64,000 bases of DNA from Muriicola sp041358175 (GCF_041358175.1 NZ_JBGKBE010000002.1:434001-498000), one strand, 5' to 3'; shown: positions 1 to 9,467, counted from the first letter of the stretch. A program made the numbers and translations. Notes: a model not told the origin generated them from the letters alone.

Positions 1-253
1 TGCCCAATACCTCTTGAAACAATTCTAACCAATAAATTGATTCGTCTGCTTCCTCTTCTACAATTTTTAGTTTGTTTATAAAATCTGCTGCCGACTTAGC
101 CCGTTGGGAGGCTCTATAATTTGCTCCTACTGAACTTGAACATCTTATTAGCTGTCTTGCCCATGCATCATATTCCCGTGATTTAGGGATCTTTTTGCAT
201 AACTTCCAACAGTCAATTGCAAATCTTTTAGTTCTAAATTTCAGATCTTGCAT
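1..253 (-). CDS. Four-helix-bundle protein (23S-intervening-sequence family), 3' end outside window
   Basis: Reading the minus strand from the ATG at 251-253 gives 84 uninterrupted codons to the window edge. The protein starts MQDLKFRTKRFAIDCWKLCK and carries RQLIRCSSSVGANYRAS at about residues 40-56 and KLKIVEEEADESIYWLELF at about 64-82. The pattern SSVGANYREA...(F/I)KLxIxxxEAxEtxyWLEL is the fingerprint of the family named after proteins encoded in 23S rRNA intervening sequences; relatives form pentameric four-helix bundles and are homologous to Avd, the accessory protein of diversity-generating retroelements. The usual length is about 115-125 residues, so about a third is missing here. 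No cellular function is established for the stand-alone family. A heptanucleotide array lies 48 to 110 bp upstream of its start codon. Confidence 0.85.
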   Translation of the reverse strand, partial: MQDLKFRTKRFAIDCWKLCKKIPKSREYDAWARQLIRCSSSVGANYRASQRAKSAADFINKLKIVEEEADESIYWLELFQEVLG

Positions 254-300
254 TTCTTTATTTTAATCCCATTTCCAAAAATTATCCAAGAAAATTCCAC

Positions 301-363
301 TTCCTACTTCGTACCTAGTACTTCTAACCTCTAACTTCGTACCTCGAACCTCTAACCTCTAAC
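301..363. repeat. Nine-unit heptanucleotide tandem array
   Basis: On the plus strand the 63 bases divide in perfect phase into nine heptamers: TTCCTAC, TTCGTAC, CTAGTAC, TTCTAAC, CTCTAAC, TTCGTAC, CTCGAAC, CTCTAAC, CTCTAAC. Every unit has T at position 2 and ends in AC; positions 1 and 3-5 vary within a small alphabet. The array lies in the gap between the four-helix-bundle gene (starting at 253, reading left) and the end of the broken comM copy (374). It cannot be coding across its whole length in an obvious way and may act as a 5' regulatory or recombination sequence; that role is inference. Confidence 0.85.
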
Positions 364-373
364 TTTACCTAAC

Positions 374-1078
374 TTATCCCAGCCATCCCTCCCTATCCAG
401 ACTCCTGTACTGAATGGCTTCCAGAATATGTGTTGAGTTGATGTTTTCTTCCTTTCCGAGGTCTGCAATTGTCCTGGATACTTTCAGGATCCGGTCATAT
501 GCCCTTGCTGAGAGTTTTAATCTCTCCATGGCCTGTTTCAGTATTTTCATAGCCTGTTCCTCCAGTTCACAATATTTCCTGATTTGTTTGGAATTCATCT
601 GAGCATTGTAGTGAACGGCCGTATCATTGACAAATCTGATTGTCTGAATCTCCCGTGCAGCCTCTACCCTTTTACGAATTGCTGCACTCCCCTCTCCTTT
701 TCGCTCTTCAGAGAGTTTTTCAATTGGCACAGGAGTCACTTCTATATGGATGTCAATTCTGTCGAGCAAGGGACCGGAAATCCTGCTTAGATACCTTTGT
801 ATTTCGGCTGGAGAGGAATTCATTGTATTGTCGGGATCATAGAAATAGCCCGAAGGACTAGGATTCATGCTCGCTACCAGCATAAAACTACTTGGATACG
901 TAATGGTAAATCACGCCCTGGAGATAGTCACCTCCCTGTCTTCCAGGGGTTGTCTCAGTTCCTCGAGCACACTGCGTTTAAATTCCGGCAATTCATCCAG
1001 AAATAACACACCGTTATGGGAAAGGGAGATTTCACCGGATTGTGGATAGCTCCCACCTCCGACTAAAGCCACGTCTGT
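374..1078 (-). pseudogene. Broken C-terminal copy of comM (YifB-type AAA+ ATPase)
   Basis: The minus strand from about 1078 to 374 matches residues 279-511 of the intact comM at 2047-3582, from DVALVGGGSYPQ to the shared end REGWLG. The frame is intact except for a TGA at 911-913, where the full copy has CGA (Arg333). Downstream of that stop, an ATG at 881-883 opens 169 codons, of which about 143 are identical to the full copy by eye (about 85%). Walker A is absent (it would lie upstream), while the Walker B region FLDELPEF is still readable before the stop. Homology ends near 1076-1080 and the flanking sequence is unrelated. The divergence is too large for a recent local duplication; gene conversion or acquisition from a related strain are alternatives. 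Very unlikely to be functional. Confidence 0.9.
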
Positions 1079-1187
1079 AACTCTATCTAATGAGGTGGTC
1101 TGTTTAATCTTACAATATTTATCCTAATCTTAGGCATGAAGGATAATTCAGTACCTTGTTCAAGTAACTGCCAACCAATCGCGTCTT

Positions 1188-1949
1188 ATGATCAACTTCT
1201 TCCGCAAAATCCGCAAACAACTCCTTTTGCAAAATAAATTCTCCAGATACCTTTTATATGCTATTGGAGAAATTTTACTAGTGGTTTTGGGAATATTGAT
1301 TGCACTGCAGGTAGATAATTGGAATGAAAAACGAAAAGACCATTTGAAGTTAACGAAAATTCTACACGATATTGTAGAGGATATTGACATTGATATTTTT
1401 CAATTGAACAGGGCTTGCGAGGAGTTATTGGTAACAAATGAATTTGCAAAATCATTTTTAAACCTCCACGATTACACAAATTTTACTCGTGACAGTTTGG
1501 AAAAAAGTATTGAAAGAGGCTTTATAGGGAGCCGCTATCATACAAATAGTTACACTAACATTAAAAATTCTGGAATTACCGAGTACGGAATATACCGGGA
1601 TATAATGAAAGAAATTGATTGGTTTTATAGCACCGGAATACCTCGGATAAAATCTATTGAAAAAGATATGGATGACGATCTACGAATCTTGTTAAAGTTC
1701 TGGCAGGAACAAAACTCATACGAGTTTAGGTATACTCAAGATTTGGACTGTTATCAAAGCGATCTGGCCGCAAGAAACGAATTCATGGCTCTTCTAAAAT
1801 CGCCCAAATCCAGAAATCTTTTAAAAATTGATTTCAAAAATAATGAAAAACTGATTTTTGAATATAAAAGACTGATTGGGATTCTTAACGCCTTACTTGA
1901 AGAAATTGAGAAAGTCGGTATCAGTGTCGTTAGGATTGATTTGACCTGA
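1188..1949 (+). CDS. DUF6090 family membrane-anchored protein
   Basis: 253 residues. The N-terminus MINFFRKIRKQLLLQNKFS leads into a single membrane span (about residues 22-42, YAIGEILLVVLGILIALQV) followed by DNWNEKRK and a long charged, helical soluble domain. This is the DUF6090 signature, a family seen mostly in Flavobacteriia and often in several copies per genome; no function is known. A paralogue lies at 61566-62276 with nearly the same N-terminal 45 residues. The gene is the only plus-strand gene in this area and sits exactly between the broken and the intact comM, so it may have arrived in the event that left the duplicate. Confidence 0.85.
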   Translation: MINFFRKIRKQLLLQNKFSRYLLYAIGEILLVVLGILIALQVDNWNEKRKDHLKLTKILHDIVEDIDIDIFQLNRACEELLVTNEFAKSFLNLHDYTNFTRDSLEKSIERGFIGSRYHTNSYTNIKNSGITEYGIYRDIMKEIDWFYSTGIPRIKSIEKDMDDDLRILLKFWQEQNSYEFRYTQDLDCYQSDLAARNEFMALLKSPKSRNLLKIDFKNNEKLIFEYKRLIGILNALLEEIEKVGISVVRIDLT

Positions 1950-2046
1950 GGTAGACTATCCTTCTTTCATATCAAAAGTAACAAATCAAAAAAAAGTACT
2001 TGGAAAGATATGCCAACCTCGGCTACTAGTAATAGTTATCAATTTG

Positions 2047-3582
2047 CTACCCGAGCCATCCCTCCCTATCCAAACTCCTGTATTGTATGGCTTCAAGAAT
2101 ATGTGAAGAACTAATATTTTCTTCATGTGCGAGGTCTGCAATTGTACGACCTACTTTCAAAATCCGATCATAAGCCCGGGCAGACAGCTTTAACCGTTCC
2201 ATAGCCTGTTGGAGCATTTTCAAAGCGTGTGATTCCAATTCACAGTATTGCCTGATCTGCTTAGTATTCATTTGTGCATTGTAGTGGATAGTGGATTCCT
2301 CACAAAATCTCTCAGTCTGGATCGCCCTTGCTGCCACAACTCTTCTACGAATCGCCGCACTTCCTTCTCCTTTTCGCTCTTCTGAGAGTTTTTCAAAGGG
2401 TACCGGAGTTACTTCAATATGTATGTCTATCCTGTCCAACAAGGGACCTGAAATTCTACTTAAATACCTCTGAATCTCCGCAGCAGAGGAATTCATCAGG
2501 TTATCCGGATCGTGGAAATATCCTGACGGACTCGGATTCATGCTGGCTACCAACATAAAACTACTGGGATAGGTAATGGTAAATCGTGCCCTGGAGATAG
2601 TCACTTCCCGGTCTTCCAATGGCTGTCTCAGCACTTCAAGAACACTTCTTTTAAACTCGGGTAATTCGTCCAGAAACAGCACCCCATTATGCGAAAGGGA
2701 GATCTCCCCCGGTTGTGGATAGCTCCCACCTCCTACTAAAGCCACATCGCTTATTGTATGGTGGGGGCTTCGAAAGGGCCTGTGGTAGATTAGACCGGCA
2801 CTGTTTACCTTCCCTACTACTGAATGGATTTTGGTCGTTTCCAGGGCTTCATTCAATGTCATGGGTGGCAGGATGGTAGGCAGACGCTTGGCTAGCATTG
2901 TTTTTCCTGCTCCCGGCGGACCTATCATAATAATATTATGCCCTCCCGCAGCGGCAATCTCCATACATCGCTTAATACTTTCCTGTCCTTTCACATCAGA
3001 AAAATCGATATCGCTGCTGATTGGATTTTCATTGAATATTGCACAGGTATCCACCTCAAATTGCTCCAGGGAACGGCCTTCATTAAAGAACTGAATCACT
3101 TTATCCAATCCATCTACCCCGTAGACCTCCAAATCTTTTACTATTGCCGCTTCCCTGGCATTCTCCCTGGGCATGATCAATCCCTTAAACCCTTCTTCCC
3201 TGGCATTAATGGCAATAGGAAGCGCCCCTTTTACAGCTTGCAGGCCACCATCGAGGGAAAGTTCACCCATAATCAGGTATTGTGATAGTAATTCCGATTT
3301 TATCTGACCCGATGCTGCAAGAATCCCCAGGGCGATTGGCAAGTCGTAGGCCGATCCCTCTTTCCTGAGATCGGCTGGCGCCATATTGATAGTTATTTTC
3401 TTTCCCGGAACCTTATATCCATTGTTTAGTAAGGCAGCTGCTATTCTGAAGTTACTTTCTTTGATTGCATTGTCGGGCAGGCCTACCAGATGATAGCCTA
3501 TTCCCTTATCTATATTGACTTCAACCACTACGGTAGTGGCCTCTATGCCAAATACAGCACTGCCATAGACTTTTGTGAGCAT
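2047..3582 (-). CDS. comM: YifB/ComM-type Mg-chelatase-like AAA+ ATPase
   Basis: 511 residues, full length for the family. An N-terminal ChlI-like domain (1-180) is followed by the AAA+ core with Walker A GPPGAGKT at 221-228, Walker B VLFLDELPE at 301-309 and sensor/arginine-finger region YLSRISGPLLDRIDIHIEV, then the C-terminal Mg-chelatase domain ending REGWLG. In Gram-negative bacteria ComM is a hexameric helicase that promotes branch migration during integration of transformed DNA; that role is from the family. It is the intact partner of the broken copy at 374-1078. The next gene upstream on this strand starts at 6046. Confidence 0.95.
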   Translation of the reverse strand: MLTKVYGSAVFGIEATTVVVEVNIDKGIGYHLVGLPDNAIKESNFRIAAALLNNGYKVPGKKITINMAPADLRKEGSAYDLPIALGILAASGQIKSELLSQYLIMGELSLDGGLQAVKGALPIAINAREEGFKGLIMPRENAREAAIVKDLEVYGVDGLDKVIQFFNEGRSLEQFEVDTCAIFNENPISSDIDFSDVKGQESIKRCMEIAAAGGHNIIMIGPPGAGKTMLAKRLPTILPPMTLNEALETTKIHSVVGKVNSAGLIYHRPFRSPHHTISDVALVGGGSYPQPGEISLSHNGVLFLDELPEFKRSVLEVLRQPLEDREVTISRARFTITYPSSFMLVASMNPSPSGYFHDPDNLMNSSAAEIQRYLSRISGPLLDRIDIHIEVTPVPFEKLSEERKGEGSAAIRRRVVAARAIQTERFCEESTIHYNAQMNTKQIRQYCELESHALKMLQQAMERLKLSARAYDRILKVGRTIADLAHEENISSSHILEAIQYRSLDREGWLG

Positions 3583-3649
3583 GTAATCTTATTGAGCAGG
3601 ATAAGATAAATCCTGATCTTGCAACTAAGCTTCACCTTAGAAGTAAATA

Positions 3650-6046
3650 TTATTTGGATTTTGGACGTAATACCAGGACAGAGGAAGCCGTTTCTCTGAT
3701 TTCTTCCTGATTCATCAGCATTTTACGAAATTCACCATTGACAAACATTTTTGCCTGATCTTCATAATACTTGCTAAATGGATTTCCCGATTGCCCAGTA
3801 GGCAGTATACTCATGCTGTTCTCCACGTCTGAGAAATCGATAACTCTGCGCGTGGATGGTCCGGCAGTAACTGAAAAAGCAGACGATCCGTTGTATTGAA
3901 AGGCCATATTATTAATAACCTCCCTTGTACCAGAAACCGGGAAAGGGCCAACATTGAAGAAAAACCGAAGGGCTGCAATCTGGCCTATAGGGTGTTCGTG
4001 TTCAAGAGTGTGTAACCGCCCCCATGTCCAGTCGGTAATATCTTTCCCAAGGTCATCTTCAAGGGATTGAAATGCATGGAGATAGGAAGATTGTACGATG
4101 TCTTTTTTGGTCTCTACAGTGTCCGTGGTTTTGACATTATCCCACCATACCGAATTTGCTCTGGCAGCCATGGGTGCAATCAGTCTTTTGAGAAAATGCG
4201 TGCTTGTAAATTGCTTAAATCGCTCCTCCCCTAACTCATCCTCAAACGTATTCTTTAAGAAAAAGTAGATCCAACGGTGGAAGATTGCAGCTTCAGCATT
4301 CTCAGTGTCATAATTCCCATCCCACTTATTCAGATGGTCTAAAGCGAGTGTTTGCTCATTGTTCAAATCTCCCACGGTAATCAGCTTAGCCAGTTCTGTG
4401 ACGATTGAAGGGTTTACCGATGATATATTGTCGGTAATCATTGCTCTTACCGATTCAGCATCCCAGTCTGATTTTTCATCGAGCAGGCTGACGATCCTTT
4501 TTGCCCTGTTCTCTGGCAGGTAATAGCCGGGATATAACATACCAGCAATAGAATCTGGTTGATTGTTTGCTGAATAGACATAATGCCATGGAGGATTGAC
4601 CGACTGTGGATTCTCTGTAAAATCTAAAAATCGTACTTTTTTATCCCGATCTTTACTTCCGTCCATCACCAGCTTTGTGTGGGTGCTGTCGCCCAGCTGA
4701 TATAATTTCGCCGAAGCCCACCAGGCCACATTTCCCTCAGCATCCCCATACATAGTGTTGAGTCCGGGCGCATGTATTTTGGGCAGCGCCTCTTTAAATT
4801 CATCCATATTTGCGGCATGACTGATCCCGTAGAGGGATTCCAACACCTCATTCTCGCCCTTTGTGTAAATCCAGTCCATGCTGATGGGACGTCTGCCATT
4901 GATCTGATTGGCAATTCCATTAAGGATAGGCCCCCTTTCAGTTTTAGTATAGCTGAAGTTCTCATCAACCTCTTCTTTTACCCTGATCGTCTTGGTTACC
5001 ACCTCAAGAGATTTCCAGCCGGTTGGAGTTTTATACTTTGTACTGTCCTCCGAATTAAGTACTTCATAGAAAAAATCCACATCATCGTTTTCAAACATGG
5101 TAAATCCATAAGCCATTTTTCGGTCATGTCCGAGCAAAGGAAATGGAACCCCGGCCAGATGATAGCCGTATTTCTCGTAGGATGGTGTTTTTACATGTGC
5201 TTCGTACCATACGGAAGGTTGTGCAAAGCCAATATGGGGATCATTGGCAAAAATGACCTTTCCGGATTTTGTTTTCTGAGGTCCAATCACCCAACTATTA
5301 CTCCCGATGAACTGCGGTACAGGCAATTTGGACAAGGCCTCTGTGGTAACAGAGATCACAGCCGCTTCACTACTTACTTCCTCACCTTTGTAATTACGGA
5401 TCCAAACTGTATTCGGGCTGCTGCTGATTTCCAAATCCGACAGGTATTCGGGACCCAGAGAATCCTTGATGACGGTTAAGAGGGGATCGGTTTTATGGGC
5501 CATGGCAAAGCTAAAGGCCATATAGCCAACCGTATTATATATATCTTCAATGGAATAAGGTTTTTTCTCCAGACCGGTCAGGAGAAATTCCACGGGAGTC
5601 GGTCCTTCCTCAATAAACTGATTTATCCCGTCGAGATAAGCTTGTGATAGTATGGCGGTTTGACTTTCCGGATCGAGCCTGGCTGCTGCCTTTGCGGAGG
5701 CATCGTCAATACCCAGGGAAAGAAAGAACTTATCTGTTGGTAACATGTCTTTCCCAAAAACTTCAGACAGTCCACCTGTAGCTACTCTCCGCAATAGTTC
5801 CATTTGCCAGAGCCTGTCCTGGGCATGAACATAACCAAGCGCTCTGAATGCATCTGTTTCCTCAGTGGCTTCAATATGAGGTATACCATACGGATCATAG
5901 GTTACGGTCACCTCTGAATTTAAATTATCCATAGGCTTCTCACCCGAATAATCCGGTTTCAGGGTCTGCACAATTATCAGACCTGCAAGGAGTAAAACTC
6001 CCAGGATTCCTAACAGAACCCATCCTATTTTCCTGACAGCTTTCAC
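3650..6046 (-). CDS. Penicillin acylase family N-terminal-nucleophile hydrolase
   Basis: 798 residues with a GTG start (6044-6046). An uncleaved or signal-type hydrophobic segment (residues 7-27) targets it to the periplasm or outer face of the inner membrane. Residues 45-95 contain YDPYGIPHIEA and GYVHAQDRLWQMELLRR, the alpha-subunit hallmark of the family. IGSNSWVIGP places the autoproteolytic nucleophile at Ser249, and ANDPHIGF follows in the usual position. Substrate cannot be told: relatives act on penicillins, acyl-homoserine lactones or peptides. It is separated by 53 bp from dsbD on the same strand, so co-transcription with tilS-dsbD is possible. Confidence 0.93.
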   Translation of the reverse strand: MKAVRKIGWVLLGILGVLLLAGLIIVQTLKPDYSGEKPMDNLNSEVTVTYDPYGIPHIEATEETDAFRALGYVHAQDRLWQMELLRRVATGGLSEVFGKDMLPTDKFFLSLGIDDASAKAAARLDPESQTAILSQAYLDGINQFIEEGPTPVEFLLTGLEKKPYSIEDIYNTVGYMAFSFAMAHKTDPLLTVIKDSLGPEYLSDLEISSSPNTVWIRNYKGEEVSSEAAVISVTTEALSKLPVPQFIGSNSWVIGPQKTKSGKVIFANDPHIGFAQPSVWYEAHVKTPSYEKYGYHLAGVPFPLLGHDRKMAYGFTMFENDDVDFFYEVLNSEDSTKYKTPTGWKSLEVVTKTIRVKEEVDENFSYTKTERGPILNGIANQINGRRPISMDWIYTKGENEVLESLYGISHAANMDEFKEALPKIHAPGLNTMYGDAEGNVAWWASAKLYQLGDSTHTKLVMDGSKDRDKKVRFLDFTENPQSVNPPWHYVYSANNQPDSIAGMLYPGYYLPENRAKRIVSLLDEKSDWDAESVRAMITDNISSVNPSIVTELAKLITVGDLNNEQTLALDHLNKWDGNYDTENAEAAIFHRWIYFFLKNTFEDELGEERFKQFTSTHFLKRLIAPMAARANSVWWDNVKTTDTVETKKDIVQSSYLHAFQSLEDDLGKDITDWTWGRLHTLEHEHPIGQIAALRFFFNVGPFPVSGTREVINNMAFQYNGSSAFSVTAGPSTRRVIDFSDVENSMSILPTGQSGNPFSKYYEDQAKMFVNGEFRKMLMNQEEIRETASSVLVLRPKSK

Positions 6047-6098
6047 GTTGGTTTAAATCTTACTATAAAGATAGTGTTTTTATAGCGCTGAGAAGTTC

Positions 6099-8096
6099 CT
6101 ATCGACTACTTACTAAAATATTTCGTTGATAGGTCTGAAACGCTTGTAAGCCTTCTTTCAGCCATTTCTCGTAAGTAGCTGTGTCTGTATTCTGAATGGA
6201 GGAATTCAGTATGTAGAGATCCGGTGAAAGCATCACATAATAGGGCTGTGAAGCAGCATTGAAATTAATCGTCTGGAAGGTGCCCCACTTCTCCCCTATT
6301 TCATCGATCGATTTTACCCTGCCTGAATCATACCTGAATTTAAACTGCTCATTTTCCGGAAGTGATTTTCGATCATCTACGTACAGTGATATAAGTACAA
6401 ACTCCTCATTGAGCAATTGAAATACTTCGGGGTCACTCCAGACATGTTCTTCCATTTTACGACAATTCACACAAGCCCAGCCTGTAAAATCGAGGAGGAT
6501 TGGTTTATTTTCCTTTTCGGCATACGCCCGACCCGTTTCAAAATCCTTAAAACAGTCGATTCCCAGAGGGCATTCACTATCCTGTTCTGCAAGCGTATAA
6601 AAATCCGGTGGCGGAAAGCCACTTAGAAGCTTCAAATTGGTAATTTGTAGCGCACCTGAAAGAAGGTATACACAGAACACTACTGAGACAAAACCTGTGA
6701 TCTTTCTCAGGGAAGAGAGTTTTGTTTTCGGACCGTCATGAGGGAACCTGAAAATCCCAAACAAGTATAAGCTCAAAAGGAGAAAGATAAGTATCCAGAT
6801 TCCAAGGAATATTTCTCGTTTAAACAACCCCCAGTTACCCACAAGGTCGGCATTGGATAAAAACTTAAAGGCAAGGGCCAGTTCCAGGAATCCCAGCACC
6901 ACTTTTACCGTCGTCATCCAACCCCCGGATTTCGGCAGGCTTTGCAACCAGGCCGGGAACATGGCAAAAAGGGCAAAGGGTAAGGCCAGAGCCACACCAA
7001 ATCCAAGCATCCCCGCAGATAAATTGGTCGCTACATCGCCTTCTGCCAGCGCTGTACTGCCCAGTAGTCCACCTAATATAGGTCCTGTACAGGAAAAGGA
7101 GACAATAGCCAGGGTTACCGCCATAAAAAATATTCCCATACCTCCCCCGACGCGATTGGAAGCACTATCCATTTTGTTTGCCCAGCTACTGGGCAGGGTG
7201 AGTTCATAATATCCAAAAAAGGAAAAGGCAAAAAAGACGAAAATCAGGAAGAAGAAGAGGTTGAGCCAGATATTTGTGGCAATGGTATTTAATATCTGAG
7301 AGTCAACGGAATCGAAGAGATGAAAAGGCAAACTCAGAAGAAAATAAATGATCACGATAAAGAAACCATAGAGTGAGGCATCAAAAATTCCCTTCGACCT
7401 GGACTGTGATTTTTTGGTGAAAAAGGACACTGTTAGTGGGATCATCGGAAAAACACAAGGGGTCAGCAAGGCTATTAATCCCCCCAGAAATCCCAGGCCA
7501 AAAATGACAAGAAGGCCCGTCTCCCCTTCTGAAGAACTTCCACCTATTCCTCTTAAGACATCCTTATTTTTTAGATCGAGTTTAAGGGCATTGGCCATTG
7601 CAATACTCCTGGTATCCAGGCTTTCTTCTGCCGGGGCTATTTCAGATCCGTCAAGAGAAAAATAAAATACTTTATCCTGTGGTATACATACCTCCTTACA
7701 GACTTGATAGAAAAGCTCTACTTTCACCTGAGTTATATCCGGTTTCAGCATCCGGATTTTCTGCTTAAAAACAGCTTCTTTCTTAAAAAGCGTTTCCTCT
7801 ACTTCAAAAATCTCACTGTACTCTTTTAAGGTCGCACTTTCGGTAGTGCCGCCTATTAATTCGTATTCTGCTCCTTCATTTATATAAGTGAATTCACTGG
7901 GGAGCGAGCCGCCTTCAGCCGTAAATTGTGAATACAGATGCCAACCCTCATCTATGGCGGCTTTCATGATCAATTCGTATTGAGAATCCCCCAGGGGGAT
8001 AAGGTCCTGACTCCAAATTACAGGATCTTCGCCATCCTGAGCAAAAGACATCAGGGCAAATAAAAACAAAACAGTATTCGAAATCAGTTTTTTCAT
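6099..8096 (-). CDS. dsbD: Thiol:disulfide interchange protein DsbD-like
   Basis: 665 residues. A signal peptide (1-19) is followed by a periplasmic DsbD-alpha-like domain containing YQVCKEVCIPQ (paired cysteines), about eight membrane helices from residue 195 to 480 with the redox motifs TPCVFPMIPL and SFSCTGPILGG, and a C-terminal thioredoxin-like domain with C-V-N-C at 542-545. The protein carries electrons from cytoplasmic thioredoxin across the inner membrane to periplasmic disulfide isomerases and cytochrome c maturation factors. Its ATG overlaps the tilS stop by four bases (ATGA at 8093-8096), so the two genes are translationally coupled. Confidence 0.94.
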   Translation of the reverse strand: MKKLISNTVLFLFALMSFAQDGEDPVIWSQDLIPLGDSQYELIMKAAIDEGWHLYSQFTAEGGSLPSEFTYINEGAEYELIGGTTESATLKEYSEIFEVEETLFKKEAVFKQKIRMLKPDITQVKVELFYQVCKEVCIPQDKVFYFSLDGSEIAPAEESLDTRSIAMANALKLDLKNKDVLRGIGGSSSEGETGLLVIFGLGFLGGLIALLTPCVFPMIPLTVSFFTKKSQSRSKGIFDASLYGFFIVIIYFLLSLPFHLFDSVDSQILNTIATNIWLNLFFFLIFVFFAFSFFGYYELTLPSSWANKMDSASNRVGGGMGIFFMAVTLAIVSFSCTGPILGGLLGSTALAEGDVATNLSAGMLGFGVALALPFALFAMFPAWLQSLPKSGGWMTTVKVVLGFLELALAFKFLSNADLVGNWGLFKREIFLGIWILIFLLLSLYLFGIFRFPHDGPKTKLSSLRKITGFVSVVFCVYLLSGALQITNLKLLSGFPPPDFYTLAEQDSECPLGIDCFKDFETGRAYAEKENKPILLDFTGWACVNCRKMEEHVWSDPEVFQLLNEEFVLISLYVDDRKSLPENEQFKFRYDSGRVKSIDEIGEKWGTFQTINFNAASQPYYVMLSPDLYILNSSIQNTDTATYEKWLKEGLQAFQTYQRNILVSSR

Positions 8097-9400
8097 TCTG
8101 CTAAGGTAACCTTGAGGATATTCCTTGTTTTTTCTGTGATTTTAAACCGATCATCAGCTCTTCTGCCAATAACCCAGACGATGTCATCCCCACAACAAAG
8201 GAGCCATTGATTTTGTTTGGCAACGGCATCCATTTTTTCATCTTTAAAAAATTTAGATACTTTTTTTCTCCCTTCCATTCCCAGGGGATAAAAATAGTCG
8301 CCTTTTTTCCATTTCCTGACAGTGAGTTTATGGTTTAACGTTTCTTTATCTATGTATAGTATGGTATTGTTTTTTTCTTTGATCTCTTCAACCTCCTCAA
8401 TCCTGATCTCAAGGGGCAGATCACCGGTAACTTCAGGAATTTCATCAGCTTCACCTACAGGCCCCTGTTTAGGGAATTCCTGCAAAATAAGATGTTTTCT
8501 ATCCTTGATTAGACGGTGGGTTTTGGAATGCACTTCTTTCCCACTCATTGCAGAGAGTAATGCTGTGACATCAGCCCATGAAGTAAATCCATAGGGCTTA
8601 AAAATTTCATACATATAACTTTCTACAGGCTGTAGTTTATTTAGCTCTTCCAGGGAAATTTTATATCCTTTGTGATAGGGAACAAAAAGATCCTCTCTTA
8701 AACCTTTTACATAATCAGAGAGCATATCGGCAGATCCTGAGAGGTACTGCAAAGAATTTGAAAAATTACTGAGAAAGGTCGGGTGAAGTTCCTTTAGTGC
8801 GGGAACTACTTCATGTCTGATTTTATTTCGCAGGTATTTGGTGTCTTCGTTACTAAGATCTTCCCGCCAGGAAATATTGTGTAGCCCTGCATATTCCTCA
8901 ATCTGTTCGCGTGTAAAGGGAAGTAGGGGTCTAATGACCTTATTGTTCTTCTCCGGGATTCCACTCAATCCCTCTAGGCCGGTTCCTCTTGAAAGATTGA
9001 TCAGGAATGTTTCAAGGGTATCATCAAGATGGTGTGCGGTAAGCACCCAGGACAACTCATTTTTTTTCAATAGTTCGTCGAACCATTGATACCGCAGATT
9101 CCGCGCCGCCATCTGAATGGAAAGTCGGTGCTCACTTGCATACGCCTTGGTTTCGAACCGGGTTGAATACAGCTTTACATTCAATTCCTTCGCTAAATCC
9201 TTTACAAAACGCTCATCCTCTTCACTTTCCTCACCTCGGAGTAAGAAATTACAATGTGCCAGGGAAAAGTTCAACCCTATGGCAGCACATAAATGTGCCA
9301 GTACTACACTGTCAATTCCTGCGCTACAGGCTACTATACCGGCGCGATCTGATAGTTGTGAATGAGTTTTTGCAATATGTTGTCTGAATGCGTCTAACAC
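8093..9400 (-). CDS. tilS: tRNA(Ile)-lysidine synthetase
   Basis: 435 residues. The PP-loop ATP-binding motif reads SAGIDS at residues 26-31 (most members have SGGxDS), followed by HCNFLLRGEES, TAHHLDDTLETFLINLSRGTG and IRPLL, all typical of TilS. The enzyme ligates lysine to C34 of the CAU-anticodon tRNA so that it reads AUA. The start chosen is GTG (9398-9400), because VLDAFRQHI aligns with the normal MLxxFxxHI start and no upstream ATG fits. A promoter -7 box ends only four bases upstream of this GTG, which suggests a leaderless or almost leaderless message. Coupled to dsbD downstream. Confidence 0.95.
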   Translation of the reverse strand: MLDAFRQHIAKTHSQLSDRAGIVACSAGIDSVVLAHLCAAIGLNFSLAHCNFLLRGEESEEDERFVKDLAKELNVKLYSTRFETKAYASEHRLSIQMAARNLRYQWFDELLKKNELSWVLTAHHLDDTLETFLINLSRGTGLEGLSGIPEKNNKVIRPLLPFTREQIEEYAGLHNISWREDLSNEDTKYLRNKIRHEVVPALKELHPTFLSNFSNSLQYLSGSADMLSDYVKGLREDLFVPYHKGYKISLEELNKLQPVESYMYEIFKPYGFTSWADVTALLSAMSGKEVHSKTHRLIKDRKHLILQEFPKQGPVGEADEIPEVTGDLPLEIRIEEVEEIKEKNNTILYIDKETLNHKLTVRKWKKGDYFYPLGMEGRKKVSKFFKDEKMDAVAKQNQWLLCCGDDIVWVIGRRADDRFKITEKTRNILKVTLAE

Positions 9401-9404
9401 CCTG

Positions 9405-9412
9405 CAAAGGTA
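9405..9412 (-). promoter_or_regulatory. Bacteroidota-type -7 box TACCTTTG for tilS
   Basis: TACCTTTG on the minus strand matches the Bacteroidota consensus TAnnTTTG. It ends four bases before the tilS GTG, so transcription would begin at or within a few bases of the start codon. A TTTG that could be a -33 box lies about 25 bases further upstream, slightly farther than usual. Confidence 0.6.
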
Positions 9413-9467
9413 AGAAAGAAAGGCTTGGTACTTATCTCAAATCCCGGCAACGTTTTTTTCGGAAGCT

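Noticed and set aside
1078..1187. Terminal inverted repeats of a transposon around the DUF6090 gene
   Set aside because: The flanks 1078-1187 and 1950-2046 show no convincing matching ends by eye.
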